DNA of 64,000 nucleotides from NCBI RefSeq assembly GCF_002119805.1, contig NZ_CP021059.1, positions 186,001 to 250,000 of the forward strand, written 5' to 3'. Shown piece by piece: positions 18,218 through 27,266 of the stretch. Source of the stretch: Macrococcoides canis (lineage in GTDB: Bacteria > Bacillota > Bacilli > Staphylococcales > Staphylococcaceae). Numbering within the stretch: position 1 is the first letter of the stretch; each line of letters starts with the position of its first letter. Under the pieces are notes generated by a model. That model saw only the letters and a program-made list of their open reading frames with translations, was not told the DNA's origin and made no database searches. A program made the position numbers and the translations under genes.

Positions 18218-18883
18218 ATGATACTTGAATTGAAGCAAGTACGAAAAAGTTTTGGGAAAGACCAGACATATGTCGAGGCGTTGAAGCCTGTAGACTTTAG
18301 TATAGATAAAGGAAAACTCGTAGCAATTGTTGGGCCCTCAGGTTCCGGTAAGAGTACATTGCTTACAATCGCAGGATTACTTCAAGGACCGACAGAAGGA
18401 CAAGTGATAGTCAATGGCAAAGACGTTTCTAAATTCAGTGAGAAAGAGCGTTCTAAAGTAAGATTAAACGAGATTGGCTTTATATTACAAGCATCGAACT
18501 TAGTGCCATTCCTCAAAGTGAAAGATCAGTTTAAACTGCTTGATAAAGTAAAGAAAGATCATATGTCTAAATCTGAACTTGAAAAAGAAATAGAACAAAT
18601 AGGATTAAGTAAAGTACTGAATCAATTTCCGAACGAACTCTCTGGAGGACAAAGACAACGTGTCGCAATCTTAAAAGCTTTGTATACAAATCCTTCGATT
18701 ATTCTTGCGGATGAACCTACAGCGAGTCTGGATGGTGAAAAAGCGATAGAAGTGATTAAACTGTTAAGGGATGAAGTAAAAACGAAAGATAAAGCAGGTA
18801 TCGTCGTCACACATGACCATCGATTACTCGACTACTTTGATGAGATTTATGAGATGAATGATGGACAATTGACTCGAAAATAA
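18218..18883 (+). CDS. ABC transporter ATP-binding protein, HrtA/LolD-like
   Basis: 221-residue ATPase for the preceding FtsX-like permease. Walker A GPSGSGKST is near residue 38, Q-loop ILQASNLVPF, signature LSGGQRQRV, Walker B IILADEPTASLD, H-loop VVTHDHR: the MacB/LolD/HrtA subclass. AGGAGGAG precedes ATG 18218. Ends before a terminator that it shares with yitT on the other strand. Confidence 0.8.
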   Translation: MILELKQVRKSFGKDQTYVEALKPVDFSIDKGKLVAIVGPSGSGKSTLLTIAGLLQGPTEGQVIVNGKDVSKFSEKERSKVRLNEIGFILQASNLVPFLKVKDQFKLLDKVKKDHMSKSELEKEIEQIGLSKVLNQFPNELSGGQRQRVAILKALYTNPSIILADEPTASLDGEKAIEVIKLLRDEVKTKDKAGIVVTHDHRLLDYFDEIYEMNDGQLTRK

Positions 18884-18900
18884 TCAAGGACAATTAAAAA

Positions 18901-18937
18901 AATAAGGATTGGACGCTATTGTCCAGTCCTTATTTTA
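18901..18937 (+). terminator. Bidirectional terminator after the HrtBA-like pair
   Basis: AATAAGGATTGGAC (18901-18914) pairs with GTCCAGTCCTTATT (18921-18934, one G-U), loop of six; A-rich left and T-rich right flanks let it serve both strands. The right end overlaps the stop of the minus-strand yitT gene. Confidence 0.8.
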
Positions 18938-19768
18938 ATTGTTTCTAGCGAAATTTCCGTGCACCTCAGTCGTCTGATAAACATTGATAAAGCATTTCGG
19001 ATCGTTCTCTTTAGCGATACGAATAACATCTTGCAGTTCATAACGTGTGAGAACCATCGTAATCATATGTTGTTTATTATTAGAATATCCGCCATATACT
19101 TCTGAAATCGTAATCCCACGATAAATTTCATCGATTAATCCTTGTTTCACCGCGTCGAGATTCGAAGTTACAATTGTTGCTGTAAGTTTAATATGAGACG
19201 TAAAGATCATATCAACTGTCTTACCTGTAATGTAAATAGATAATAGCGTCATTAAAGCGATGTTCCAGTTAAAGAAAAATCCTGAACAAAGAATGATTAT
19301 ACCGTTTAATATTGTCATAACTAGTCCGATAGACATATTACTTTGCTGGCTAATAATCATTGCTACTATGTCCATACCGCCAGTTGTACCTGAGTATTTT
19401 AAGATGATACCGACACCGATGCCGACAAGGACGCCACCAAAGATAACATTCACGAATAGTTCCTGTGAAACTTTTGTAATTGGGATGAATGTCATAAACA
19501 AAGAGATGAAGATAACACTCAAAACGGTATTGATGATGATTGAACGGTTGAGCTTCCATATTCCAAGTATAATGAGTGGTATGTTAAGCAGTAAATTCAG
19601 TATACCTGCATCGAAGTTTGTCAGAATATGCAATAGTAAAGCAATCCCGCTGACGCCACTACTCAATACGCCATGCGGTAATAAAAATAAATTAAAAGCT
19701 GCTGCAATGAGAAAAGAGCCGATAACTGTAATTGCAACTTTAAAAATAATGTTGTTTTGATATTTCAT
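18935..19768 (-). CDS. yitT: YitT family membrane protein (DUF2179 C-terminus)
   Basis: 277-residue protein with five or six N-terminal helices (residues about 8-180; motif LLPHGVLSSGVSGIALL and SGTTGGMDIVA) and a soluble DUF2179 domain at the C-terminus (TSNLDAVKQGLIDEIYRGIT, then KCFINVYQTTEVHG). YitT/YpjC-type proteins are widespread in Firmicutes and have no settled function. AGAGAGGG precedes the ATG. Standalone gene between two terminators. Confidence 0.85.
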   Translation of the reverse strand: MKYQNNIIFKVAITVIGSFLIAAAFNLFLLPHGVLSSGVSGIALLLHILTNFDAGILNLLLNIPLIILGIWKLNRSIIINTVLSVIFISLFMTFIPITKVSQELFVNVIFGGVLVGIGVGIILKYSGTTGGMDIVAMIISQQSNMSIGLVMTILNGIIILCSGFFFNWNIALMTLLSIYITGKTVDMIFTSHIKLTATIVTSNLDAVKQGLIDEIYRGITISEVYGGYSNNKQHMITMVLTRYELQDVIRIAKENDPKCFINVYQTTEVHGNFARNN

Positions 19769-19823
19769 GATAAAACCCTCTCTTAAATACTTATCTATAG
19801 TATAACAGACAATTTATATAGAC

Positions 19824-19860
19824 GACAAAGCCCGCAGACTATAATTCTGCGGGCTTTGTC
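19824..19860 (-). terminator. Terminator of the YhgE/Pip gene
   Basis: GACAAAGCCCGCAGA (19824-19838) pairs perfectly with TCTGCGGGCTTTGTC (19846-19860), loop of seven, just after the minus-strand stop at 19876. It may also screen the yitT promoter. The T tract after the stem is poor. Confidence 0.7.
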
Positions 19861-19875
19861 GAGAGTGATGATTAA

Positions 19876-22689
19876 TTACTCTACAAGGTTACTTGCTTTA
19901 CTACGTGCGTAGAATCCTTTTTTGATCGGTTCGAATCTTGGTTTTAAAGCGAGACCGAATGCGAAAGTTAATGCTGCGATTAAATACAGCATACCGATTT
20001 TTGACCATGCAATTTCAGGTACGATTCCACCGACTGCTTCACGTAGTAAATCTACAGCATACGTGAATGGTAAGAATGGATGTATCGCCTGGAAGAATTT
20101 CGGTGTTACTTGAATAGGGAATGTTCCCCCGCCTCCTGCAATTTGCAATACCATAATAATGATGGCAATCGCTTTACCAATATTTCCTAGTAAGCTGACA
20201 ACAGTATAGACCATTATTGTAAAGGCGATTCCGACAAGTATTGCGAATAGTACATTGTATACCGGATGTTTTGCATACGCATCAAGAATGAACAAGTTAC
20301 CGAGAACAACAATTGTTGCTTGAGCAATGCTCAGTAATAAGAACAAGATCATACGCCCTAAATATATTTCTCTAAGTGAGAATTTACCGATAAGCGATTT
20401 ATCTTTAAGTTCAGTCGTCAATAAGTTACCACTTAAGAGTGCGCCAACCCATAAAGCGAGTGCTGTATAGAATGGAGCACTTGCAGACCCATAGTTTGGA
20501 ATAGGGAATACCTGAGTTTCATCTAGTTGTATCGGTTCAGCAAAGTAATCGGATTGATCTTCAAGGTCATTACGTAATAATTTGATTAATTTGTTGAATG
20601 TATCATTTTTATCAAGTTCTCTGAATTTATCAGCCGCTTGTTTAATCTCTTTTTCGATACCCGGCAGTTCTTCATTCGAGAATACCGCAAGTTCATGAAT
20701 CTTATCTTGTGCACCTGGCAAGTTGCTCTGTAATAACTTCGAAGCTTCGTTGTACTTGGCCATTACACTTGGCAGGTCGTTTGCAGCAAAATTACTTAAA
20801 CGGTTCAAATCATCAAGTACAGATGGAAGTTCACTTTCTACAAAGTTTGATGCTTCACCGACTTTAGATTTAAAAGCAGGAAAATTAGCCTGAGCTGTTT
20901 GATTAATACGACTGAATTTTTGTTCTAACGCTGGAAGTTCCGCGTTAATTGTTAACAATGTCTCATGTGCATTACTTGTTATTTGAGCAGCATCAGCAAG
21001 TATTCTATCGACATCATTTGCAAATTGACTCGCATTTGATAGCTTGCCTGCAACTGTGTCGAGATTACTATCGATAGAAGCTAATCCATCCGAAAGAATT
21101 TGATTCATATCAGTACTTGCAAATGCTTCAAGGCTCGCAAGTGCCTTTAACGCATTTTGAATAGCGTTATTATCAAAACTGACTTTACCATTACCTCGTG
21201 CACCATTTAAAGTTGTATCTAGTGAAGTATTAAGTTTTGTTAAAGCATCTACAGATTGATTTAATTGTGCGTTAATCTTTGAAGTATCACCAAGTCCGAG
21301 TTTTTCAGCTTGATTCATAAGCTTAATCACTTCGTTATAATAAGCGATAGATTGTTCTAAATTATGTTTATACACTTCAATATTTTTGGCAAGCACTTCA
21401 GAGCTGCCTGGATTTTGTTTACTCAGTTCATCAAGTTGATTAATAGTATCTTGTGTTGCTACAGCTTCTTCTTTTGTCAATTCGCTGATTGCCAGTAATC
21501 CGTCATTTAATGCGTTTTTAGCAGGTAATAAATCTGGTTTCTTTAAAGGTTCTGTGTGTGTACTATTTACTTGTTTTTCTGAAGAAACATCTTCAGTTGA
21601 TACACTTTCTGAAGAAGCATCTTCTGTCGATATTTCAGTCGTTGGTTTTTCGATTGATGCTTCTGCTGACTTAACATCTGATTGAGCATTATTTGTTATA
21701 TTTTGAGCATTGCTAATTTTTTCATGAACTCCTGGCATTGCGCCTTGTGCTCCACTGATTGCACCTTGAGCTGTACTCGTAGCCTGGATACCTTTTGCGA
21801 CAGCATCATTGATTTCCGGGAATTTCTGCTCAATTGTATTCGCTTTTTGAAGCGCATTTTCAATTGCGGGCATGTTGTTATTAATATTGACGATGAGTTG
21901 GCCAGCAGCATTGATGTCTGCTGCATGTTCATTCGCTTTTATTAACTTTCCTGCACCATCATTGATTTTACCTTCGTACTGACCGAGTTGATAGAACTCA
22001 TCAGCATATTTTGAAATATCACCTTGATGGCTATCGATTTTATTGACTGTTTCTTTGAACTTTTCCATTTCTGGAATCGCTTTTTCTGCTTCATATACTG
22101 CATTTTCTATCTTATGGTAGAGTGGTAATTTATCTTCTAGCTTAAGGCCGACACGGTTACTTTCATCGAGTAGGGCTTTTGTCGCACTATCCACAAATTT
22201 TTCGTTCAGAGATTGTGTGATCGCTGTTGCTCCTGCATTAGTCATTTTAGGTGCAATAGCATTAATTTTTTGATTCACTTTGTAGTCGATATGTGCACGT
22301 TTTGGCTTTTTATGCAGAATACTCGTAACATCTTCTGAAAAATGCTTTGGAATGTGGATGATTGCATAGTAGTTTCCGTATTCAAGCTGTTTATTCGCTT
22401 CTTTTAAATCATCAGTAAATACCCATCCGAACTTTTTGTTATCTTTCAAGTTGGTAACGAGCTGGTTCCCGACATTTACTTTCTTGCCTTGAACTTCCGC
22501 ACCTGTATCATGATTTATCACTGCAACTTTCAAATATTCTGTATTAGAATATGGATCCCATGATGACTTTAAATTAAACCATGCATAAAAGGAAGGTAAT
22601 ATCGATAATCCGAGTAATAATATGATGAATGAAGGGGTACGTTTAATGTTTTTTAAATCATGTAAAAAAAGTTGAAAGGTGTTTTTCAT
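19876..22689 (-). CDS. YhgE/Pip domain membrane protein
   Basis: 937 residues. One helix near residues 20-38, a conserved YhgE/Pip N-terminal ectodomain (NTEYLKVAVINHDTGAEVQG, then YGNYYAIIHIPKHFSED), a very long helical, probably coiled-coil middle rich in Ala/Asn/Gln/Leu heptads (about 190-700), and a C-terminal ABC-2-like block of five to six helices. Lactococcal Pip is a phage receptor and Bacillus YueB is related; many members sit near type VII secretion genes, but none is here. A Ser/Thr/Glu repeat (STEDxSSE twice, about residues 353-372) marks a flexible insert. GGAG precedes ATG 22689. Function in this organism is unknown. Confidence 0.85.
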   Translation of the reverse strand: MKNTFQLFLHDLKNIKRTPSFIILLLGLSILPSFYAWFNLKSSWDPYSNTEYLKVAVINHDTGAEVQGKKVNVGNQLVTNLKDNKKFGWVFTDDLKEANKQLEYGNYYAIIHIPKHFSEDVTSILHKKPKRAHIDYKVNQKINAIAPKMTNAGATAITQSLNEKFVDSATKALLDESNRVGLKLEDKLPLYHKIENAVYEAEKAIPEMEKFKETVNKIDSHQGDISKYADEFYQLGQYEGKINDGAGKLIKANEHAADINAAGQLIVNINNNMPAIENALQKANTIEQKFPEINDAVAKGIQATSTAQGAISGAQGAMPGVHEKISNAQNITNNAQSDVKSAEASIEKPTTEISTEDASSESVSTEDVSSEKQVNSTHTEPLKKPDLLPAKNALNDGLLAISELTKEEAVATQDTINQLDELSKQNPGSSEVLAKNIEVYKHNLEQSIAYYNEVIKLMNQAEKLGLGDTSKINAQLNQSVDALTKLNTSLDTTLNGARGNGKVSFDNNAIQNALKALASLEAFASTDMNQILSDGLASIDSNLDTVAGKLSNASQFANDVDRILADAAQITSNAHETLLTINAELPALEQKFSRINQTAQANFPAFKSKVGEASNFVESELPSVLDDLNRLSNFAANDLPSVMAKYNEASKLLQSNLPGAQDKIHELAVFSNEELPGIEKEIKQAADKFRELDKNDTFNKLIKLLRNDLEDQSDYFAEPIQLDETQVFPIPNYGSASAPFYTALALWVGALLSGNLLTTELKDKSLIGKFSLREIYLGRMILFLLLSIAQATIVVLGNLFILDAYAKHPVYNVLFAILVGIAFTIMVYTVVSLLGNIGKAIAIIIMVLQIAGGGGTFPIQVTPKFFQAIHPFLPFTYAVDLLREAVGGIVPEIAWSKIGMLYLIAALTFAFGLALKPRFEPIKKGFYARSKASNLVE

Positions 22690-22824
22690 CTGATCTCCTT
22701 CTTTATATTAGTATAGTAAAAAATAATCCTGTATGATGTTAGTAATTTTAAATAGCATATACTAATATAACAAATGACACAATAAAATACAATTGATTTG
22801 TAATAACAAGTAGACTTTATTAAT

Positions 22825-22877
22825 AAAAGCAGAATTACTTTGTTATCGTTATAGATAACGAGTGTAATTCTGCTTTT
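22825..22877 (-). terminator. Terminator of the thiazole operon
   Basis: AAAAGCAGAATTAC (22825-22838) pairs perfectly with GTAATTCTGCTTTT (22864-22877); the loop itself holds a small TTATC/GATAA hairpin. It lies just beyond the thiF stop and, by symmetry, can act on both strands. Confidence 0.75.
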
Positions 22878-22880
22878 AAG

Positions 22881-23867
22881 TTATACTGATATAGAGAAAA
22901 GGTTGAAAATGACTGATTTTGCTTCTTCTGAACTATAAACATCGTATATTATAATACGTCCATCTTTTAACAGGTGGACTGTCACATGATCTACTTTAAT
23001 TAGTTTAAATGAAGGAGTTTCCTTTACAATGTATGGTATCTCTTTGTAGAAGACATCGCTTGGCAATTTAATTGAGTATTTGCCATAGCACATCTTAGTC
23101 ACATAGCGAGGACCACGCATAATAGCAGGATAGTCATGTGTCGCACATGTCTTGCAGTTGTTATTGCGGAAAAATGTTGCATCAGTTGATTTAAAATCCA
23201 TGCTAAAGCTGTCGAATGTGATGAAATGATTAGAGAAGTGACCTTCGGCAATATATTTCATTACTTCTGAAACTTGTAAGCTAGCTGTAAGATGTGCAGT
23301 TTGAGGGAGTATCCCTTCTAATGAACAGTTCTGACCGGTGTCCGGTGGATCAGGTAAGATACAGCGTAGACATGCCACAGAATAATCGATTGCATAGACT
23401 GTTCCCTTCGATCCGAGACATGCACCGTAAACCCAAGGAGTGCTAAACTGGTGGCAAATATCGTTGATGACATAACGCGTAATAAAATTATCTGTACCAT
23501 CAATCACAATCGTAGGTTGAAACTTTTCAATCAGTTGCTTCAAGTTATCGCTTGTAATCTCCTCAGGGATAGCAGTGACTGTTACTTCACTATTAATACG
23601 AGAAAGATGACGTTTTACAGCATCCACCTTTAATTCATATTGATGAACGTCTGTTTCATCATATAAACTTTGTCGATGAAGGTTAGATAAACTTACAATA
23701 TCCATATCACATACAATGATTTCTCCTGCACCGCTTCGTGCAAGCATTTCACTGATGGTACTTCCAAGGGCACCTGCACCGATAATAAGAAATTTAGACT
23801 TTGATAGATTAACTTGTCCTTGTTCACCAAACTGTATTGCTTTTATTTGTCTGTCGTAGCGACTCAT
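22881..23867 (-). CDS. thiF: ThiF, ThiS adenylyltransferase
   Basis: 328-residue E1-like enzyme that adenylates the ThiS C-terminal glycine for sulfur loading in thiazole synthesis. Nucleotide-binding GAGALGS is at residues 30-36, followed by [15 protein letters not shown], a catalytic DGTDNF and zinc-ligand pairs CLRC and CKTC. A C-terminal extension of about 80 residues follows the E1 domain, as in the MoeB paralog at 59923. Assignment to ThiF rather than MoeB rests on its place at the end of tenI-thiO-thiS-thiG; its ATG overlaps the thiG stop (ATGA). Confidence 0.9.
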   Translation of the reverse strand: MSRYDRQIKAIQFGEQGQVNLSKSKFLIIGAGALGSTISEMLARSGAGEIIVCDMDIVSLSNLHRQSLYDETDVHQYELKVDAVKRHLSRINSEVTVTAIPEEITSDNLKQLIEKFQPTIVIDGTDNFITRYVINDICHQFSTPWVYGACLGSKGTVYAIDYSVACLRCILPDPPDTGQNCSLEGILPQTAHLTASLQVSEVMKYIAEGHFSNHFITFDSFSMDFKSTDATFFRNNNCKTCATHDYPAIMRGPRYVTKMCYGKYSIKLPSDVFYKEIPYIVKETPSFKLIKVDHVTVHLLKDGRIIIYDVYSSEEAKSVIFNLFSISV

Positions 23868-24631
23868 AGAAACTCTAAACCTTCTGTAGGACTCGATGCC
23901 TGTGCTGTATATTTCTTAGGGATTCTCCCGGCATGAGCACCAAGGAAACCAGCATGTACTGCAAGCTTCATTGCTTCAGCCATTTTCACAGGGTCTTTCG
24001 CGTGACTTACTGCTGTATTTAATAGCACGGCGTCCGCACCCAGCTCCATCGCATATGCAGCATCGCTTGGGGAACCGATACCTGCGTCTACAATAACAGG
24101 GACATTGATAGCATCAATAATATAACTTAAGTTTAAGGCATCATTAATCCCTAGACCCGTCCCGATTGGTGAACCGAGCGGCATTATAGCATGTACACCA
24201 AGTGTTTCTAGTTTCTTCGCAAGTACAACATCACATTGGATGTAAGGACAGACAATAAATCCTCTCTCGAGTAGAATTTCACACGCTTTATACGTCTCGA
24301 TGGCATCGGGTAATAATGTTTTATCGTCTCCGATAATTTCAACTTTTATCATATCGCACATTCCTGCAGCACGAGCAATCTCAGCGATTTTTACCGCTTC
24401 TTCTGCCGTCTTAGCACCTGCCGTATTCGGGAATGTAATATACTTATCTAAATCAACAGATTCTAATGGATTCGGCAAATCTTTATCATAGAGGTTCATG
24501 CGACGCACAGCGAAAGTAAGTGCATTCGTTTCGCTCGCATCAACCGCTTTACGCTGTAGATCTCCAGTTTCAAATTTTCCTGTACCAAGGATGAGTCTCG
24601 ATTCAAGTTCGATTGGTCCAATCTTTAACAT
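23864..24631 (-). CDS. thiG: Thiazole synthase ThiG
   Basis: 255-residue TIM-barrel enzyme that joins deoxyxylulose 5-phosphate, dehydroglycine and the ThiS thiocarboxylate into the thiazole phosphate. Visible: [10 protein letters not shown] near the N-terminus, the Schiff-base lysine region [21 protein letters not shown] and [27 protein letters not shown] phosphate loops. Length and motifs are standard. Its ribosome binding site AGGAGG lies within the last ThiS codons, two bases separating ThiS stop and ThiG start, so the two are coupled. Confidence 0.96.
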   Translation of the reverse strand: MLKIGPIELESRLILGTGKFETGDLQRKAVDASETNALTFAVRRMNLYDKDLPNPLESVDLDKYITFPNTAGAKTAEEAVKIAEIARAAGMCDMIKVEIIGDDKTLLPDAIETYKACEILLERGFIVCPYIQCDVVLAKKLETLGVHAIMPLGSPIGTGLGINDALNLSYIIDAINVPVIVDAGIGSPSDAAYAMELGADAVLLNTAVSHAKDPVKMAEAMKLAVHAGFLGAHAGRIPKKYTAQASSPTEGLEFL

Positions 24632-24632
24632 A

Positions 24633-24830
24633 TTATCCGCCTCCTACAAATTCTAATAATTCTAATCGCTGTTCTGGTTTAATTTCGGTCTCATGCCATT
24701 TATCTTTTTGAACAGGCATATCATCGATAACGACAACAGCACGCTTTAAATCAATATTCAAAGATTCTAGAAATGGAACAAGCATCGTTTCTTGTGTTTC
24801 GTACAATTCATCATTTAAGTATAGTTTCAT
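24633..24830 (-). CDS. thiS: Sulfur carrier protein ThiS
   Basis: 65-residue ubiquitin-like sulfur carrier. The C-terminus ends in EFVGGG, the glycine tail that is adenylated by ThiF and turned into a thiocarboxylate. Its start overlaps the thiO end by 20 bases, with TGGAGGA before the ATG. Small size and position between thiO and thiG make the call firm. Confidence 0.93.
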   Translation of the reverse strand: MKLYLNDELYETQETMLVPFLESLNIDLKRAVVVIDDMPVQKDKWHETEIKPEQRLELLEFVGGG

Positions 24831-25917
24831 GTATATCCTCCAATTTAAAATGATCTTTATATTTCATCGCGAGTGGATGCTGTTTATCGAACATAAGTTT
24901 ATGCATAAGTGCTCCGGTAATCTTCGACAAGAGGATGCCATTACGATAATGACCGGTAGCGACAAATAAATTGTCACGAACTTCATCGATTACTGGTCGT
25001 TGTAGTGAATTATCAGGTCGAAAGCCGCATCTTCTATCGACAATTTCACCATTCATGAGTTCTGGCAATAAGTCTAGCGTCATTTCTTTTAGCCAGTCGA
25101 TACCTTCTTCGCTTACTGTATTGTCACCATTCATCGATGTTGTTGCACCTATAACATATAAATCATCTGACTTTGGTACAATATAATGTCCATTTGTCTG
25201 GAATAATGTTTCTTTCATATTCAATGAAGGGTGATGAATCGTCATCACTTCACCTTTTACGCCATGTATTTCAAAATGGATACCAAGAGATTTAAGAATA
25301 TCACCTGAATACATACCTGCAGCAACAATGATTTGCTGTGCTTCGTATGTGTGTGTGCTTGTACTTACAATAAATCCGTTATCCTTCTTAACATCTACGA
25401 CACGATCGTGTATAAACGTAACATCTTTATTTAATTGTATGAGTGCCTGATGATATTTAACAGCATTGACTTGTCCATCTGTCGGAATCCACATCGCAAG
25501 GCCATGATTACGGATATGGCCATGTGCAAACTCATGCAAACGATCTTTAACTAACTCTGTTGTCTTAAACTGTGTGTTTAGAAAATCATACTGTTGAAGT
25601 AAGGCGTCGTGCCCACCATGTGAAGCAATCTTTAACAAACCATGCTGCTGATAATCGATGCCATGACCAAGACACGCTAATTCATCAGCAAAACCTTTCA
25701 TCATACGCTGACCTTCCATGGAAAGCTGGAAGAGAGGAGAATCTGAATAAAATTCATTTTGTGCACCAAGCATACCGCCAGCAGCATGTGTTGCCCTGCA
25801 TCTACTAAAGTCATCAATAACACCGATAGAAATATCTTCTTGCTTCAAGTGATAGCATATACTTTGACCGATAATACCACCACCGATAATTAAGACATCG
25901 AATTTCGTAATAACCAC
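24811..25917 (-). CDS. thiO: Glycine oxidase ThiO
   Basis: 368-residue FAD-dependent enzyme that oxidises glycine to the imine used by ThiG. N-terminal Rossmann motif VLIIGGGIIGQSICYHL, then RATHAAGGMLG, and C-terminal GHYRNGILLSKITG with the FAD-contacting Arg. The only in-frame start that keeps the Rossmann strand is GTG 25917, though AAAGGAG directly abuts it; the real start could be a rarer codon a few bases on. Overlaps tenI by 28 bases. Confidence 0.93.
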   Translation of the reverse strand: MVITKFDVLIIGGGIIGQSICYHLKQEDISIGVIDDFSRCRATHAAGGMLGAQNEFYSDSPLFQLSMEGQRMMKGFADELACLGHGIDYQQHGLLKIASHGGHDALLQQYDFLNTQFKTTELVKDRLHEFAHGHIRNHGLAMWIPTDGQVNAVKYHQALIQLNKDVTFIHDRVVDVKKDNGFIVSTSTHTYEAQQIIVAAGMYSGDILKSLGIHFEIHGVKGEVMTIHHPSLNMKETLFQTNGHYIVPKSDDLYVIGATTSMNGDNTVSEEGIDWLKEMTLDLLPELMNGEIVDRRCGFRPDNSLQRPVIDEVRDNLFVATGHYRNGILLSKITGALMHKLMFDKQHPLAMKYKDHFKLEDIHETILK

Positions 25918-26471
25918 TCCTTTTGAACGTGCTCGAGTTGTGCCTTGTGCTGAAACAGACGGATACCACTGAATCCACTAAACCGAGTATCAAGCTGATG
26001 TACTGTTTGTTCATCAATACCACCGATTGCAACAACCGGGATTTCATATGAGAGTACTGTGTCAATTACAGACGCACTTTGAGGTGTGAGACCTGGCTTT
26101 GACGGGGTAGGGAAGATGTGACCGAATATACAATAATCCAGCACGCCATCAATTAGGCGCATGCTGTCTTCACTGTGCACACTCATACCGACACGAAATT
26201 CAGGATGTTGTTGCTTGAATGCTATCGCCTTACCAGCACACTCTTTAAAATGAATACGTGTCAAACCATGCTTCATCATTAAATGCGGTGTATTATGCAC
26301 AATAATCTTAGAAGGATCTATAAGCCGCTTCAACTGCATAATAAATACATCCAGTTCATCTTCTCTCCCATCTAAACGAAGAATCACACCATCAATCAGA
26401 GCTTCTACATCCACGATCGATTGCAAGACAGCATCACTTGGCTCCACGAATGGAGTAATCATATAAAACAT
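25890..26471 (-). CDS. tenI: Thiazole tautomerase TenI
   Basis: 193-residue TIM-barrel protein of the ThiE/TenI group. TenI isomerises the thiazole phosphate carboxylate made by ThiG. Visible features: N-terminal FYMITPFVEP, HSEDSM in the middle, FGHIFPTPSKPG and VVAIGGIDEQT phosphate loops. The surrounding genes lack thiD and thiM, which favours TenI over ThiE. ATG 26471 follows GGAGG by six bases; a TTG two codons earlier is less likely. First gene behind the TPP riboswitch. Confidence 0.85.
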   Translation of the reverse strand: MFYMITPFVEPSDAVLQSIVDVEALIDGVILRLDGREDELDVFIMQLKRLIDPSKIIVHNTPHLMMKHGLTRIHFKECAGKAIAFKQQHPEFRVGMSVHSEDSMRLIDGVLDYCIFGHIFPTPSKPGLTPQSASVIDTVLSYEIPVVAIGGIDEQTVHQLDTRFSGFSGIRLFQHKAQLEHVQKEWLLRNSMS

Positions 26472-26484
26472 AATCAACCTCCAT

Positions 26485-26519
26485 AAAAAAGACCACCCGC
26501 AAACAAACTACGGGTGGTC
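26485..26519 (-). terminator. Riboswitch-controlled terminator before tenI
   Basis: On the minus strand GACCACCCG (26519-26511) pairs with CGGGTGGTC (26499-26491), followed by TTTTTT and then the tenI ribosome binding site. This is the expression platform of the TPP riboswitch. Confidence 0.85.
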
Positions 26520-26563
26520 AAAATATATAAAAAAATATATAAATATTTATAATTATATAAATG

Positions 26564-26656
26564 ATAACTGCTTCCCTACGTTGGAATTATCCAAATCAGG
26601 TTATGAGAGTCAGACAAAGTCTTCTCAGCTCTAAGAGCACCCCTAGCACATATTCG
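26564..26656 (-). promoter_or_regulatory. TPP (THI-box) riboswitch
   Basis: On the minus strand the conserved THI-box elements occur in order: GGGGTGCT, CTGAGA, then ACCTGATTTGGATAATTCC and GCGTAGGGAAG-like (ACGTAGGGAAG). The CTGAGA and CTGAT-GGATAAT pairs are the thiamine pyrophosphate-binding core. Terminator at 26485-26519 follows about 45 bases later, indicating shut-off of tenI-thiO-thiS-thiG-thiF when TPP is plentiful. Confidence 0.93.
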
Positions 26657-26744
26657 ATTATGTAATTAAGAATAGCACTCAATAGCTGATAATTCAAACT
26701 TCTAAATTTAAATGATAAAATAACAAGAGGAAGGGGATTTAAAC

Positions 26745-27209
26745 ATGAATGAAATAAACGAACAGCAACTAGCAGCATTACTAGATGAACACGCTGAATT
26801 GCATGAAAACATGAGTAACAGTAAAAACGATAATGATAATATAGATGAAACAGAAATAAAAAAAGAAACGATGAATAAAGTGAAAGAAGAACGCATGACA
26901 TCTGAAGAAATATTAAGAGAAATCGATGAACAGGAATCTCTTGATATGAAGAACGAAATTGCACAGAAAGAAGTGCATATCTTCAAATATGTGATGTACA
27001 CGATTGAAATCTATAAAGACATCGAACTTACACTAGACAGACTGAAGAATTTAATGGCCCATGAATATGCAGAGATGACAGAAGAAAGTCTGATGCATTA
27101 CCTTGAAGATTATGAATCAGCAGGATATATAAGACTAGGTGAAACAGAAGCGGGTGTGACAGTATCCAGAACATTTCTCGGGGAATGTGCATTAGCGTTA
27201 GTGAAATAA
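26745..27209 (+). CDS. Uncharacterised acidic helical protein
   Basis: 154 residues, not recognised. The N-terminal two fifths are a very acidic, low-complexity helical stretch (Asn/Asp/Glu/Lys, residues 1-65), followed by a more ordered C-terminal part (EVHIFKYVMYTIEIYKDIEL to the end) that could form a winged-helix-like domain: EESLMHYLEDYESAGYIRLGETEAGVTVSRTF has the helix-strand-strand look of a recognition helix and wing. No signal peptide or membrane segment. AAGAGGAAGGGG precedes the ATG. It sits alone between the thiamine riboswitch and a strong palindromic terminator. A coding gene is likely from the start context and frame length. Confidence 0.65.
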   Translation: MNEINEQQLAALLDEHAELHENMSNSKNDNDNIDETEIKKETMNKVKEERMTSEEILREIDEQESLDMKNEIAQKEVHIFKYVMYTIEIYKDIELTLDRLKNLMAHEYAEMTEESLMHYLEDYESAGYIRLGETEAGVTVSRTFLGECALALVK

Positions 27210-27228
27210 AGAGAATTTCAATCATAAT

Positions 27229-27266
27229 AAACAAACCCCCAGCACATATGTGCTGGGGGTTTGTTT
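27229..27266 (+). terminator. Perfect palindromic bidirectional terminator
   Basis: 19-base arms (27229-27247 and 27248-27266) with a central CACATATGTG and flanking AAAC/GTTT; serves the plus-strand acidic protein gene and the minus-strand hemerythrin-like gene, whose stop lies inside it. Confidence 0.85.

Noticed and set aside
17158-18883. Naming the ABC pair hrtBA outright
   Set aside because: No HssRS system or heme link nearby and permease similarity is only general; kept as HrtBA-like.
19260-19760. 166-codon plus-strand frame opposite yitT
   Set aside because: Pure shadow of a membrane protein gene: its residues mirror YitT codons, no start context.
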